Below are positions 34,771 through 44,724 of a stretch of 64,000 bases of DNA, piece after piece (position 1 is the stretch's first letter; each line of letters opens with the position of its first letter). The notes below the pieces were generated by a model. That model ran no database searches. It was not told where the DNA came from and saw only the letters and a list, made by a program, of their open reading frames with translations. The position numbers and the translations under genes were made by a program. The stretch comes from Lunularia cruciata (lineage: Eukaryota; Streptophyta; Marchantiopsida; Lunulariales; Lunulariaceae): positions 51,023,665-51,087,664 of the forward strand of contig OX419757.1 in NCBI GenBank assembly GCA_948567375.1, given 5' to 3'.

Positions 34771-35790
34771 TTGACACCTCTGGATACCACACTCATTGCT
34801 TGGAAGTACCCAGTAGAGGGGATATGCCTATTGGAGTTGTTTGGTGGGATCAGCACCGGACTAGCTACGGTGTTACAGGCGGGTATCCGAGTACAGAGGT
34901 ACTTGTATGTAGAGAGAGATGAGACTGCTAGGCGAGTCTCTCTACATCATGTGGCACACTTGGCCTATCGGTATCTGGAGTTATTACCGATGTCAGTAGT
35001 CAGAGGTTACCAGAAGGCCTTACCAGGAGACATTTCCTTACTGGGGGCGTATGACCTAGAGAGACATGGGCCTGTTCACTTGGTGATTTCTGGATGGCCA
35101 TGTTAGGGACATACACGTGTGGGCCGCGGTTTAGGTCTTCAGGATCCTCGTTCTGGTGTGTTTTGGGAGATGTTACGGATACTACGACATCTCCAGGTTC
35201 ATCAGTCTGTTTCTCCAGCTTACCTTTTGGAGAACGTTCCATTGATGGGTGATTCTCGCACTAGAGTGGTGGCGAGTACACATCAGGTCCATTCTTGGAT
35301 GGGACCTGCTGTATTGTTAGATGCAGCCAGAGTGGGATCACGGGCTCATCGTCTTCGTCTTTGGTGGACGAACCTTTTACCCAGAGAGGTTCTACAGCGT
35401 AGTTATGATGGGATTCAGCGACTAGACCACATTCTTGTTGATGATATCTTGGATGCTGGACGTCAGTCTCAGACAGTGGTAGTGGCTGATAGGTCACCTA
35501 TGGCAGTGGTGAACCTAGTTGGACAGCCTAGAGCTGCATTTCCCACACTCATGAGTTTCCCAGGCTCTCATGCTTTTCGAGAGGGAGGACCTAGACTTGT
35601 TTGGGACTCACAGTTACAGCAGTTGGTGGAGCCCAATGCTGATGAGAGAGAGCGGGCGATGGGTTTTCGCACCGGTATTACCGCTGTTCTAGCAGTGTCA
35701 GAGGCATCTAGGCGTCAGGTGTAAGGTCAGGCTATGGACCTGAACTGTTTGACCTGGATTGTGAGCCTTGGTTTGGCAGAGCAGCGTAGG
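34771..35790 (+). CDS. DNMT3-like cytosine-C5 DNA methyltransferase domain in M2
   Basis: The domain would transfer a methyl group from S-adenosylmethionine to cytosine in DNA. Motif I is LLELFGGISTGLATVLQAG (34828-), the cofactor-binding F.G...G. RYLYVERDETARRVSLHHV follows, then motif IV VHLVISGWPC with the catalytic Cys at 35101-35103. Motif VI is AYLLENVPLMGDS (Glu-Asn-Val at 35230-35238). Motif VIII is SRAHRLRLWWTNLLP. The C-terminal motifs IX-X are LVEPNADERERAMGFRTGIT and GQAMDLNCLTWIVSLGL. About 330 residues in canonical order resemble the DNMT3 catalytic domain and not the circularly rearranged DRM. It lies between protease and RT in the same frame. A TAG (35104) directly after the catalytic Cys and a TAA (35722) break it. 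M3 has CAA, glutamine, at the first position, giving the classic Pro-Cys-Gln. Confidence 0.9.
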
Positions 35791-36072
35791 ATGCGCTTGA
35801 TAGGCATCACCACTCGGACACTTGTGAGCCCTGTGCCTATCGAGACGATTCAGGCACATGCTGGGGGCGATGGACCGAGTGGACATGGTATTCTTGGGAC
35901 ACATCCAGTAGCTACTAGGGAGAGTGGTCTACTTGGATTACACCCTTGGTCCACATGGGATGCAGCCAGAGGACGTATGGAGCTTGCAGCCAGAGTGGAG
36001 GGAGTTTTTCACACAGAGGTTGGGACCTCTAGTGGTCGGGAGCATGACACCATTGCTCCCAAGGGCCCAGTG

Positions 36073-36081
36073 TAGCAGCCA
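36073..36081 (+). promoter_or_regulatory. Leaky-stop motif UAG CAG CCA between methyltransferase and RT in M2
   Basis: TAG CAG CCA fits the UAG-CAR-YYA context that causes readthrough in tobacco mosaic virus. It is in frame with the sequences before and after it and identical in M1 (26443) and M3 (13336-13344, minus strand). It would make gag-protease-methyltransferase the main product and the RT-to-PHD part a minor readthrough extension. Function is inferred from sequence and conservation. Confidence 0.7.
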
Positions 36082-37190
36082 GTCAGTACGTCTTCCACTC
36101 CTACTACAGTTACAGAGGATACTTGGGAGCCAGATCTTGGACCCAAGCTTACTGGAGAGGAAAGACGGAGGGTTTGGAGGTTCTTGAGTAGTCACACGAG
36201 TTGTTTTGCCTTAAGTATGAAGGATTTGGGTGCTCTGAAGGGACCTGGTATACGGATTGAGCTGACTAGCGACACACCTGTTTTCCGACGTCCTTATCGA
36301 TATAGTGATATGGAGAGGACATTGATTCAGAGCCGGAGTAGTGACCTTTTTGAGGCTGGTTTGGTGGAGATTTCACATGGAGAGTATGCATCAACGACAG
36401 TGATGCCAGCCAAGAAGGATATGCATGGCAACTATACAGATAGGCGGATGTGTGGAGATTACTGTCCTATCAACCGACAGACCAGGGCTGATCGGTATGC
36501 CATGCCTACACCGGAGGAGATTTTTGATGCGATTGGGCATGCAAAGGTCATCAGTACTTTGGATCTTCGAGCGGGATATCATCAGTTGCCGATCAGGGAG
36601 GAGGATAAGTCCAAGACAGCATTTTGGGCTATTGATCCTCATGGCAAGGATGTGTTATATCAGTGGAGGTTCTTACCATTTGGGTTAAAGAACGCTCCTG
36701 CTGAGTTCCAGAGGGTCATGGATAGGATCCTAGCTGGATTGGATTTTGCTCGGTGCTATATTGATGACATTTTGGTTTATAGCACTACTGTGGAGGAGCA
36801 TGAGCGACAGTTGTTGGAGGTGTTTGAGAGGTTGAGATCTCATGGACTCAAACTACATCCTGGGAAGTGAAGGTTCTTCCACGAGCAGGTTGAGTATTTG
36901 GGTCACACTATCTACCCCGGAGGACTTGGTGTCCAGCAGACCAAGGTGGAGGCTATTGCACGTATTCCTTGGCCTACGGATGTGAGTAGAGTGCGAGCAT
37001 TCCTTGGGTTGGCGAACTTCTATCGCCGCTATGTTAGAGGATTTAGTGCCATTGCCAAGGCCTTGACAAAGCTGACCAAGCTTACACAAGAGTGGTGTTG
37101 GGGAGATGAGCAAGAGAGAGCTTTTGTAGAGCTCAAGGAGAGGTTGACATCTACTCCTATTTTGAGGAGACCGATCAGGGGACGACCATT
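36082..37190 (+). CDS. M2 reverse transcriptase
   Basis: The domain copies element RNA into DNA. It reads GIRIELTSDTPVFRRPYRYS, HGEYASTTVMPAKKDMHGN, RRMCGDYCPINRQTRADRYA, VISTLDLRAGYHQLP (first catalytic Asp), RFLPFGLKNAPAEFQRVMDR and ARCYIDDILVYSTT (YxDD at 36757-36768). A TGA at 36868 follows HPGK, and the reading continues in the same frame with RFFHEQVEYLGHTIYPGGLG. DYCP instead of DYRP (M1) is a CG-type change. The connection domain LGLANFYRRYVRGFSAIAKA leads into RNase H. There are no other interruptions after the leaky stop. Confidence 0.9.
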
Positions 37191-37560
37191 TCAGGTTCAC
37201 ACTGATTGGAGTATGTTGGGGCTTGGAGCGGTGCTCATCCAGCATGATGATGAGGAGAAGGAGTTTGTGGTGGCCTATGCTAGTCGCTCCAACAATTCAG
37301 CGGAGGCGAAGTATAGTTCATATGAGGGAGAGTGCTTGGCAGCAGTTTGGGCAGTAGCACATTTCCGATGTTACCTATTTGGTAACCCCTTCACTCTCAT
37401 CACTGATCATCAGCCGCTGAAGTGGTTGATGGAGTCCGACAAGCTTTCAGGGAAGCTTGCACGATGGGCTCTGATTTTACAGGAGTATGATTTCACGGTT
37501 GTTCACAGACCTGGAGTGGTGAACCGTGATGCAGATAGGTTGAGTAGAAACCCATGTCCC
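37191..37560 (+). CDS. M2 RNase H
   Basis: It degrades the RNA strand of the RNA-DNA hybrid. Catalytic residues are visible in FQVHTDWSMLGLGAVL (Asp), SSYEGECLAAVWAVAHFRCY (Glu) and FTLITDHQPLKWLM (Asp near 37402). The domain ends with VVHRPGVVNRDADRLSR, the usual A/D-D-LSR end of Ty3/gypsy RNase H. It is part of an uninterrupted reading of 763 codons (36898-39189) shared with the integrase and PHD finger. Confidence 0.9.
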
Positions 37561-39045
37561 AGCCAGCAGGATCAGACCGGAGCACGTTGGCATGGTGAGA
37601 CAGATGAGGAGATGGTGCCAGGTTGGCATGCATCGGCCTTTCTGTGTATATTTGCAGAGACTTTGGTGGTATCTCTCTCAGCGCATACAGGAGGAGTTAT
37701 TGAGGTCACAGATCCAGAGAGTGAAGATATTGGTACAGTTCAGCGAGACATTCATGATGATGTCTTAGTGATGGACTATCTTCGCACTGGTGTTGTGGGT
37801 GGCACAATTGGGGCCAAGGAGAGAGACCGTGTTCTTCAGCGAGCCAGACGGTTCAGATTGGAGGGTAGACACCTTTTGCGTGTATGGGAGGATGGTAGAG
37901 TGCGAGTAGTACCACTTCCATCACAGAGACCACAGTTGGTCCGTCATGCTCATGAGGAGCTAGGACATTTTGGAGTAAAGCGTACATATAGCTTACTTCA
38001 GAGTCATTATTGGTGGCGCGGTATGCAGACCGAGGTACAGCTGTTTGTTGCCAGATGTATGGTTTGTGACCGAGTTAGAGCATCATTCAATGCTCCTACG
38101 CCACAATTACACCCATTACCTATCATGGGATTGGGTTACCGTTGGAGTTTGGACTTTGCCGGACCTTTACCGCTGACTGTGAGACATCATCGGTATGTTT
38201 TGGTGATGGTGGAGCACTTCTCCAAGTGGATTGAGTTGGTGGCACTTCCTGACAAGTCTAGTGAAGGGACTGCTTACTTGTTCCTGGATCGAGTTCTTAG
38301 TCATTTTGGTGCACCAGTTGAGGTTTTGACTGATCAGGGTACAGAGTTCTTGGGAGAGTTTCAGGTCTTGTGTGACAAGGCTTTGATTGATCATCGTACT
38401 ACATCTCAAGATCACCCTGAGGCAGATGGCTTAGCAGAGAGAGTGGTTCAGACGGTGAAGAGAGGATTGCGAAAGTATGGTTTGCAGAGAGGCCACTTGG
38501 GAGATTGGGATCTCCAGTTACCTTGGTTGGCCATGGGCTATTGGTTCAGCCTGCAAGCCTCCTTAGCATCCTTCTCTCCATACTTCCTACTCTATGGACG
38601 AGATCCAGATTTACCTGCAGCCATTCGTCGAGATGCTACTATAGTTTTGGACTTGGATGACCCCAATGTATGGATGAGCGCATGTTCTCAACGGGCAGAG
38701 ATCTTTCGGAGAGTGATGCCGATGGCCTTTGAGATCTTGGCGATTGCTCAGCATAGAGATACTTTACGCTATGCTACCATTCAAGGAGGAGGTTATAGAC
38801 CCTCGATCCGTCGATTTCATCCAGGCGACTATGTATATCTACAGCAGACAGCACCGACGACACTTGATGTTTCTACAGGCCGCACTATCTTGAGAGTGCG
38901 TGAGGTTTTGCCATCTGGAGTCCTTGTGTTAGAAGGACGTGATGGTGTTGTTTGGAAGGATCATGTGCGCAATTGTGCGCCATGCCACCTTCCAAACATT
39001 GATGGTACTATGGACCCAAGCTTGGCACTTGTACGTGCAGGCTTG
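37561..39045 (+). CDS. M2 DDE integrase
   Basis: The enzyme inserts element DNA into the genome. The zinc-binding HHCC region is RHAHEELGHFGVKRTYSLLQ and FVARCMVCDRVRASF (37940-38085). The catalytic core has WSLDFAGPLPL (Asp 38152-38154), VLTDQGTEFLGEF (Asp 38332-38334) and DHPEADGLAERVVQTVKRGL (Glu 38437-38439), with 34 residues between the last two, one fewer than the common 35. The C-terminal DNA-binding part is RRFHPGDYVYLQQ, TILRVREVLPSGVLVLEGRD and NCAPCHLPNIDGTMDP. No stop or frame shift is seen. Confidence 0.9.
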
Positions 39046-39189
39046 AGGTGTATGTTATGTGGCTCTTCTGGTGGAGCTGCTACTATGTTAGTGTGTGATA
39101 GTTGTTCGAGAGGATGGCATATGGCATGTATGACTCCTCCCCTCACGGTGGTTCCTCAGGGACAGTGGTTATGTCCTAGATGTACTTGA
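39046..39189 (+). CDS. PHD finger at the C-terminus of the M2 integrase
   Basis: The last 47 residues contain a complete Cys4-His-Cys3 PHD zinc finger with spacing CX2C-X11-CX2C-X4-H-X2-C-X14-CX2C: CMLC, LVCDSCSRGWHMAC, PPL, then GQWLCPRC and the stop TGA at 39187. All eight zinc ligands and the Trp before the last Cys pair are present. PHD fingers bind histone H3 tails. Its place matches that of the chromodomain in chromoviruses, so it may guide integration to chromatin with a given mark. In M1 (54722-54842) the finger is decayed (CNSY, W lost). Which mark it reads cannot be told from the sequence. Confidence 0.9.
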   Translation, partial: RCMLCGSSGGAATMLVCDSCSRGWHMACMTPPLTVVPQGQWLCPRCT

Positions 39190-39358
39190 CCTATAGCTAG
39201 TTCATTCTTTATATGGTATAGATTGCAGACAAGCGACTAACGATGGGGCTCCATAGCACCCGGCCTCCTGATCTTTGCCCATTAGAGGGTGTACCATATA
39301 CTTAGAGTAGATGGCTATCTGGAGTTAGAGGGACCTAACCGCCAGCTAGGGGGGCGAT
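39190..39358 (+). other. M2 3' noncoding region with polypurine tract
   Basis: The 169 bp after the pol stop end in AGGGGGGCGAT (39348-39358), a purine-rich tract like a polypurine primer, directly followed by TGTGGCAC. M1 has GGAGGTGATTA in the same place. Confidence 0.6.
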
Positions 39359-39463
39359 TGTGGCACTTTAGAGTCTATGTATGACTTATGTGTGAGTTGT
39401 GCTTTTATAGTGTATGATGTTGACAGCGATGTATGTTGTGTAGCGATGTATATACGCACGACA
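39359..39463 (+). repeat. Terminal block B of M2 (U3-like, 105 bp)
   Basis: TGTGGCACTTTAGAG...CGCACGACA ends the element. Related copies are at 55013-55116 (end of M1) and 55529-55633. It does not occur at the left end of M2, so it is not a normal direct LTR. Its start after a polypurine tract is what one expects of a U3 start. Confidence 0.65.
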
Positions 39464-41018
39464 AGATCTCAAGATCAATGTGGTGCAACTATGGGAGAAG
39501 AGAGAGGTGGATCAGAATGTAGAGAGAGGGCCTTGGAATTATCGAAACTATCCATATAGAGGAGGCCAACCAACCAACCAACAATTTCAATGATAGAAAT
39601 TGTTTTGGTTGTAGAGGAAGAGGCCATATCCAAAGGAATTGGCCAAATTCCACTTACCATAAAGGGGTTATGAGGGAGCCAATAGAGGGAAAGAAGGAGG
39701 TAGTGAAACCCAAGTGGCTCCTAATCCAAACAAAGGTAAGGAGATAGCATCCATAGATGTCATGGACAGCAAGTATGAGAAGGGAGAGTGCTCAAACTCC
39801 AAGGGTCTTAATTTGGAGCTTTTGGGACAAGAGAAGAAGAGAGCTCATTTTGCAGAGGATGTTCACTCTTCTCAAGGATTTATCCCAAGCAAGGATACTC
39901 TTATGTCTACTAGGAGCACTTGCATCTCAACACCATCAACAACAAAGACTCCAAGGAAGAAGTTGAGGATGGAGGATTTCTTGATTTCAAAGCAACAATG
40001 GAACTACAATGTGTTGGAGGATGTTGGTAGTCACAAGGCTAACATCATAGTGGACCAATTAATTGCTTTGAACCCTACCTTGAGAAAGAAGCTTAGAGGT
40101 GGTTTGAGTTCTACAAGGAGCAAGAGAAAGAAGAAAGCAAAAGCTCCAGTGTCAATGGGGGTGGTGGATGCCAAGCAAGCACCATGGGAGGCTTGTAAAT
40201 ATGCCTCCAAGATTGATGTGAGAGTGAATGGTCACAACATCAAGGATGCATTGGTTGATTGGTTGAAGATCAGCAGTGAATGCCATGTCAAAAAGGTTGA
40301 TGAAGAAGTTGGGCATGATACCCTCAAGACCTTCAACCTTCGTGGTGAGCATGGCAAACAAGCAACAAGTTTGACCAATAGGGGTAATGGATAAAGTGGT
40401 AGTTTCAATTATGGGAGTTCAAAATCTCATGATTTTCCAAGTCTTGAAGGATTCAAGCTATGACTTACTTCTTGGGAGGCCATGGTTGAGAGCAGCATGC
40501 ACAACTGATCGATGGCACAAAGGGTACTTGAGGATTGGGCCATCAAACCATAGAGTCATAGTTCTTGTGACTAACACCACCAACACTTCACATTCAGATA
40601 CACCATCTTTTGATTATTGGGAATCAGATTCTGAAGAAGGAGCTTCATGTTTGGACACAAGCATGGAAGAGGAGACTTCTACGGAGGAGGATGAATCTGA
40701 ATCTGATTCAGATGTGTATCCCTTGTGTGCTATGGATTTTTCACCTAAGCTAGAGGTTTTGAAGGACCCAGATAAATCACCATTGACACTTGAGGAGGTA
40801 GAGAGAAGGTTATCTACCCTCAAGTATGGTCCAAATGTTACCAAGGAGGAGAAGGTGAGATTTGAGGAGATTTTCCGCAAGTTCATCCATGTGTTTGCTT
40901 TTAGTTACAAGGATTTGAAGGAAGTCACCTTGGAAGAGCACAAGATAGAGGTGGAGTCACATGCAAGACCAATCCGCCAATAGCGACATTGCATTAGCCC
41001 ACCAATATCTTTGATTGT
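39464..41018 (+). pseudogene. E2 gag end, protease and RT lead-in, first copy
   Basis: E2 gag resumes after M2. It includes a zinc knuckle missing its last Cys (CFGCRGRGHIQRNW near 39597) and lysine-rich and serine-rich linkers. The protease then follows: the DGG active-site region is lost through a deletion near 40255, but SSYDLLLGRPWLRAACTTDR (40450) is kept. The acidic segment and LTLEEVERRLSTLKYGPNVT precede RT, ending in EEHKIEVESHARPIRQ and a TAG at 40981. A family A LTR is inserted at 41019 with a 5 bp duplication. Confidence 0.7.
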
Positions 41019-44000
41019 TGTGGTACCCACATTTTTTGTTTTTCTATGTTTATTAATGTTTAAGAGAAGAAGTAAGCATTGAAAGTCGAATTGCGTACAA
41101 AGAATGGACGGAAGTAACTTTGGAGGACATCTAAAGAAGACTACATCGGATCCGATGATGGAGGTACTCGGAAAAGGAGTATGACGGAAAAAGTCCAAAG
41201 AGCACCGTCTTTGGGTCAAAAGATGCAGAAGATATGAAGACCGTTTAACAACCTTGGTACGTGGGAAGAAATTACATTTCAAGAAACGGTGGAGGCAGAA
41301 GAAGCATGTCTTGACAGTGACCGGGATTTGCACACAGAAGAGAGAAAGTCAAAATTGAAATTGATTGAAGAATGATTGCAATTTGGGGCAATATAAGATT
41401 GCAATTGCGCAAGGACAAGTTGAATGTGCCAAGTAAATTTCCAATCCCTTTGAGTAGTTGTCCTGTAGTAATCGTGTCCGGAAGCCCATTGAGAGTGAAA
41501 TTTTCCAAAATCTCGAGGGAGTTAGAGTGTCTCGTCCAGGAGAAGGTATCATCTTCCAGCATTGTAGAACAAGAGAACAAATTATGGCAAAGAAGGTGGC
41601 CAATGTGCTGGTGGTGCGAGGTTTTGCAATCCGAAGATTAGATGTAGTAGCTAGAATCAAAGTCTTGACTAGAATTTGTATTACTTTCTTAGCATGGAAT
41701 TGGAATTTCAGTTTCCCAAGAGTGATGGCAGAAATAGCTGCCAGTAATTGTGAAGAGGGTCCCGAGATGGAAGGGAAGAAAGGCAATCTGGCTCGATGGA
41801 CTGAGTTGGATTGGAGGTTAGTATTGGGGAAAGAAGCAGGAGAGCTGATGGGGATCACCTTCTATAGGAAGTGTGATGATGTAGAGGAGACGGCGGAGAT
41901 TTGCAACTCATTTTTTGCTCCAAGAACAATGAATGGATACAAGGTGGAGTCCTATCGAGATCCAATTCAAAGAAGCATTGTGGGGGCGATGATGGCCATG
42001 TTCAAGCCAGAACAAACCACCTATGTGAACATGCAGCAAGCCGTCTTCTTCCACCAAATGTTTGGAGGAGTTCCAATGAATTGAGCAAAGTGCTTCCACC
42101 ATCAAACGAGGCAGATGGTGATTAATTGGCATATGGGCTCTCCACCTCATTATTTTGCACCATTTGTAGCACATTTCTACTTTGGGTTGAACCTGCTGAC
42201 CAAAGAGGAGCATCATTGTATGGTATCTCACGTTCATCCGGACTTACAACGGGAAGCAGACGAGGAAGAGTGCCAATATATGTTGCATCTGTGAGCCAAT
42301 GATGAGTATTTCTTGAAGACCAGACAGTGGAAGGTCAAAGAAATCACCAATCCAAAGACGAGGAAATGCGGCAAACCCAAAGAAGCCAAGTCGCCTCCTA
42401 CTCAAAGAAAGACTTGACGGCTGATTATGAAGAATACGAAGATGGTGAGAGACACATCATCAGGATCAGAGTCTGAGAAAGAAACCGAGTTGCAAGAGGA
42501 GGAATCTAAAGAAGAGGAGCTCACCTTAAAAAGTGAGGAGTCCGAAAGTGATAGCAAGGGGGAGCTAGAAGTTTAGCAATTGGTGGCGGTCAGTGAAGAC
42601 TGTCAGGTGATGGTGGTGAACAAGCCGAGGCCAGAGGAGAAGGGGGAGTATCCAACGGGACCGAGTTCAAGAGGCAAAGATGAAGAAAGTATCAAAACAA
42701 TGTCTTTGAAGATACAAAGATCATGACTTTGGATGAAGGAGCCGATGACGAAGGTGAAGACTCAAGACGAAGATGGCGATGAAGAGGAAGAGAACTTTGG
42801 TGGGATATCGTATTTGACAAAGGTGGTCACACCATTGCTGGAGCTATTGAAGGATCATCGGAAGGTAATTCCCCAAGATCGTAGGAAGGGGATGAACAAA
42901 TTGTAGGTGGTGTTGCATTTGATGAGTGAAGTGAAGGGGTTGAAGGAGCAACAAGTCCGAAGAAGTAAAGAAGTGGAAGAACTTCGGTAGGAGGAAGGTG
43001 TGACAAGGAAGACTCTTACCATGTTACAAGAAAGCTGCAATGTAAAAGAGAAAGAACTACAGAGGCAAGCCAGAGAATTAATGGAACAAGCAATGTGGCT
43101 GAGCAAGATGAAGGAGGAAGTGAGTGATGTGCGCATCAAGAATGTCCATTTGAAGGCGATGACCATCGTAATGGAGCAAGAGTTGGATAGTTTGAAGAAG
43201 AGTGCAACGGCGAAGGATCAAGCATGGCAGAGAGAGTTAGCAGCCAAGCAAGAAGAAGAGGAACGATTACGAGAACTTGTCAGGAGCGCAGAAATAGAGA
43301 GCACGCAGTATGCAAAAGAGAAGAAGATGCTCGCTGCGGAGTACTAAGACGAGTTGAAGATGTATTGTGAGGAGTTGAAGGTCGAACGTTCTCAAGGATA
43401 TACATTGGAATCAGTGGGAGAAGTTGCGGGGAAGTTGAGAGCACTTCTAAGCACAGAGGCTGAAGGGAGATTGGAAGAAGCCCGCCTACATGAGTTGAAG
43501 TTACTTGTGCAGGAAACTCGGAAGAGAAAAGCCAAGGATGTAGATATGAACACCTTGTTGATCCGATTGAGAGAGCGCATAGATCGGAAGATGTTAGAAG
43601 TAGAGAATAATGTTAGTCTTTGATTAGATTTAGTTAATTCAAAGTTAGAGAAAATTCAGAATAGTGTGACAGCGGAGCAGAAACCCGATGTTGCAGAAAT
43701 AGGAATTCAGGTGTCATCAGACTTGATAATTGGCACATTAGAGAAGAGTGGGTCAGGAGATAGAGAGTTAGATAAGTCACTCCTTAGTGCAATTGTAGTT
43801 CCTAGTGAAGAAGTAGCAGAAATAGTGAAGGATTTGATAGTTGTAGATATACCCAAAGAAGGAGAAATAGTGGGAAGATCATCGGGTTTGGAAGCCAATG
43901 ATGAGGTAGACATTGGATCGGTGTAAGTATCAATTTTGAGATAGGAAGAGGTAGATATGAAGAGATAGATTGTCAGTTTGGATCTGTAGGTAGGAAAAGA

Positions 44001-44724
44001 TGTTAGGAAGCGGTGCATAGGTAGGAAGAGTTGCCATTTGCTTCAGTATTTAAGGGAGCATTCACAGTCTTATGTTATTCAGTATTCATATTTCTGAAGA
44101 TAGATAAAGTGAAGTGCTGTTCTCAGTGCTCGTCGCTTAAGCTTAATTCCGATTGTCAATTTTGTGTTTGTAGTTGTGAGTGTGTGGAGAATTCCAAAGA
44201 GCAAGTCAGTGTGTTTGTGGATGTTGGAATTTGCAGCCTTGATCTTCATTCTGTGTGTTTGATCCTGAGTGAAGTGCATCAGAGCAATGCCTTGACAGAT
44301 CTGAGAAGAATTGTAGTGTTGGTAGTATTCTGCATTTGTGAGTGCAACACGATGTTGATGTGAAGCAATTTTGATCGAGGAAGTTGTGCCTTCAGTGGAG
44401 GGGTGGAACACAATTCTGAGGCAAAATTGTTCTTTGTAGTGAAGTGTCGTCTTTGGGAGAATCTAAATCATCACAATCAAGAGTTGTTTGTACAGAATTT
44501 GCTATGTTGTGATTATGTGTGTGTATTCGTGACAAATTGTCAAGATTGTGAGCTTGTTACTCTCTTCTGGGTCTAGTTTCTACCTAAGAGATTAAAGAAG
44601 AAACCAAGAAGAACTGCAATTGTGACTTTTGATTTTGTATTTGGACATTTCTGAATAGTATCTCTGTGGGAACAAACTTTACTTACCCGATTACCGCAAA
44701 AGTGATATTTGTCGGGTTGTCATA
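41019..44724 (+). repeat. Family A solo LTR (copy B), 3.7 kb
   Basis: It is inserted in the E2 pol. It starts TGTGGTACCCACA and ends GGTTGTCATA (CACA changed to CATA). The flanks ATTGT and GTTAT each differ by one G-A change from GTTGT, the sequence at this place in the uninterrupted second E2 copy (near 47238), which gives a 5 bp target duplication. No internal element sequence accompanies it. Confidence 0.85.
41458..43926 (+). pseudogene. LTR-encoded coiled-coil protein (copy B)
   Basis: This is the same protein as at 869-3493. The globular part reads ITFLAWNWNFSFPRVMAEIA, NLARWTELDWRLVLGKEAGE, QTTYVNMQQAVFFHQMFGG and PPHYFAPFVAHFYFGLNLLT. An acidic linker leads to a long coiled coil (43000-43900) with MLQESCNVKEKELQRQAREL and RLHELKLLVQETRKRKAKDV. 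It stays in one frame from 41458 to 43926 with several stops (for example 42082, 42292, 43345, 43621). Which stops are shared between copies would tell whether any copy was recently functional. Confidence 0.6.

Larger units (their letters stand above)
30123..39463 (+). mobile_element. Element M2: gypsy-type retroelement encoding a DNMT3-like methyltransferase and a PHD finger
   Basis: This is the best-preserved copy, 9,341 bp, with ends TGTCACG...CACGACA and a 4 bp AGAT target duplication. The left part is 1.9 kb noncoding. One reading frame then runs from 32021 to 39189 as gag, protease, DNA methyltransferase, RT, RNase H, integrase and PHD finger. It has nine in-frame stops (seven TAG, one TAA, one TGA) and one frame slip in gag near 32144. 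Several TAG codons stand where M1 has CAG. Apart from the TAG CAG CCA stop and perhaps the TAG at 33619, they look like decay. There is no pair of direct LTRs: the last 105 bp after the polypurine tract do not occur at the left end. Confidence 0.9.

Noticed and set aside
39359-39463. Block B as a complete 105 bp LTR of M2
   Set aside because: No matching copy exists at the left end of M2, so it cannot be a direct terminal repeat of this copy.
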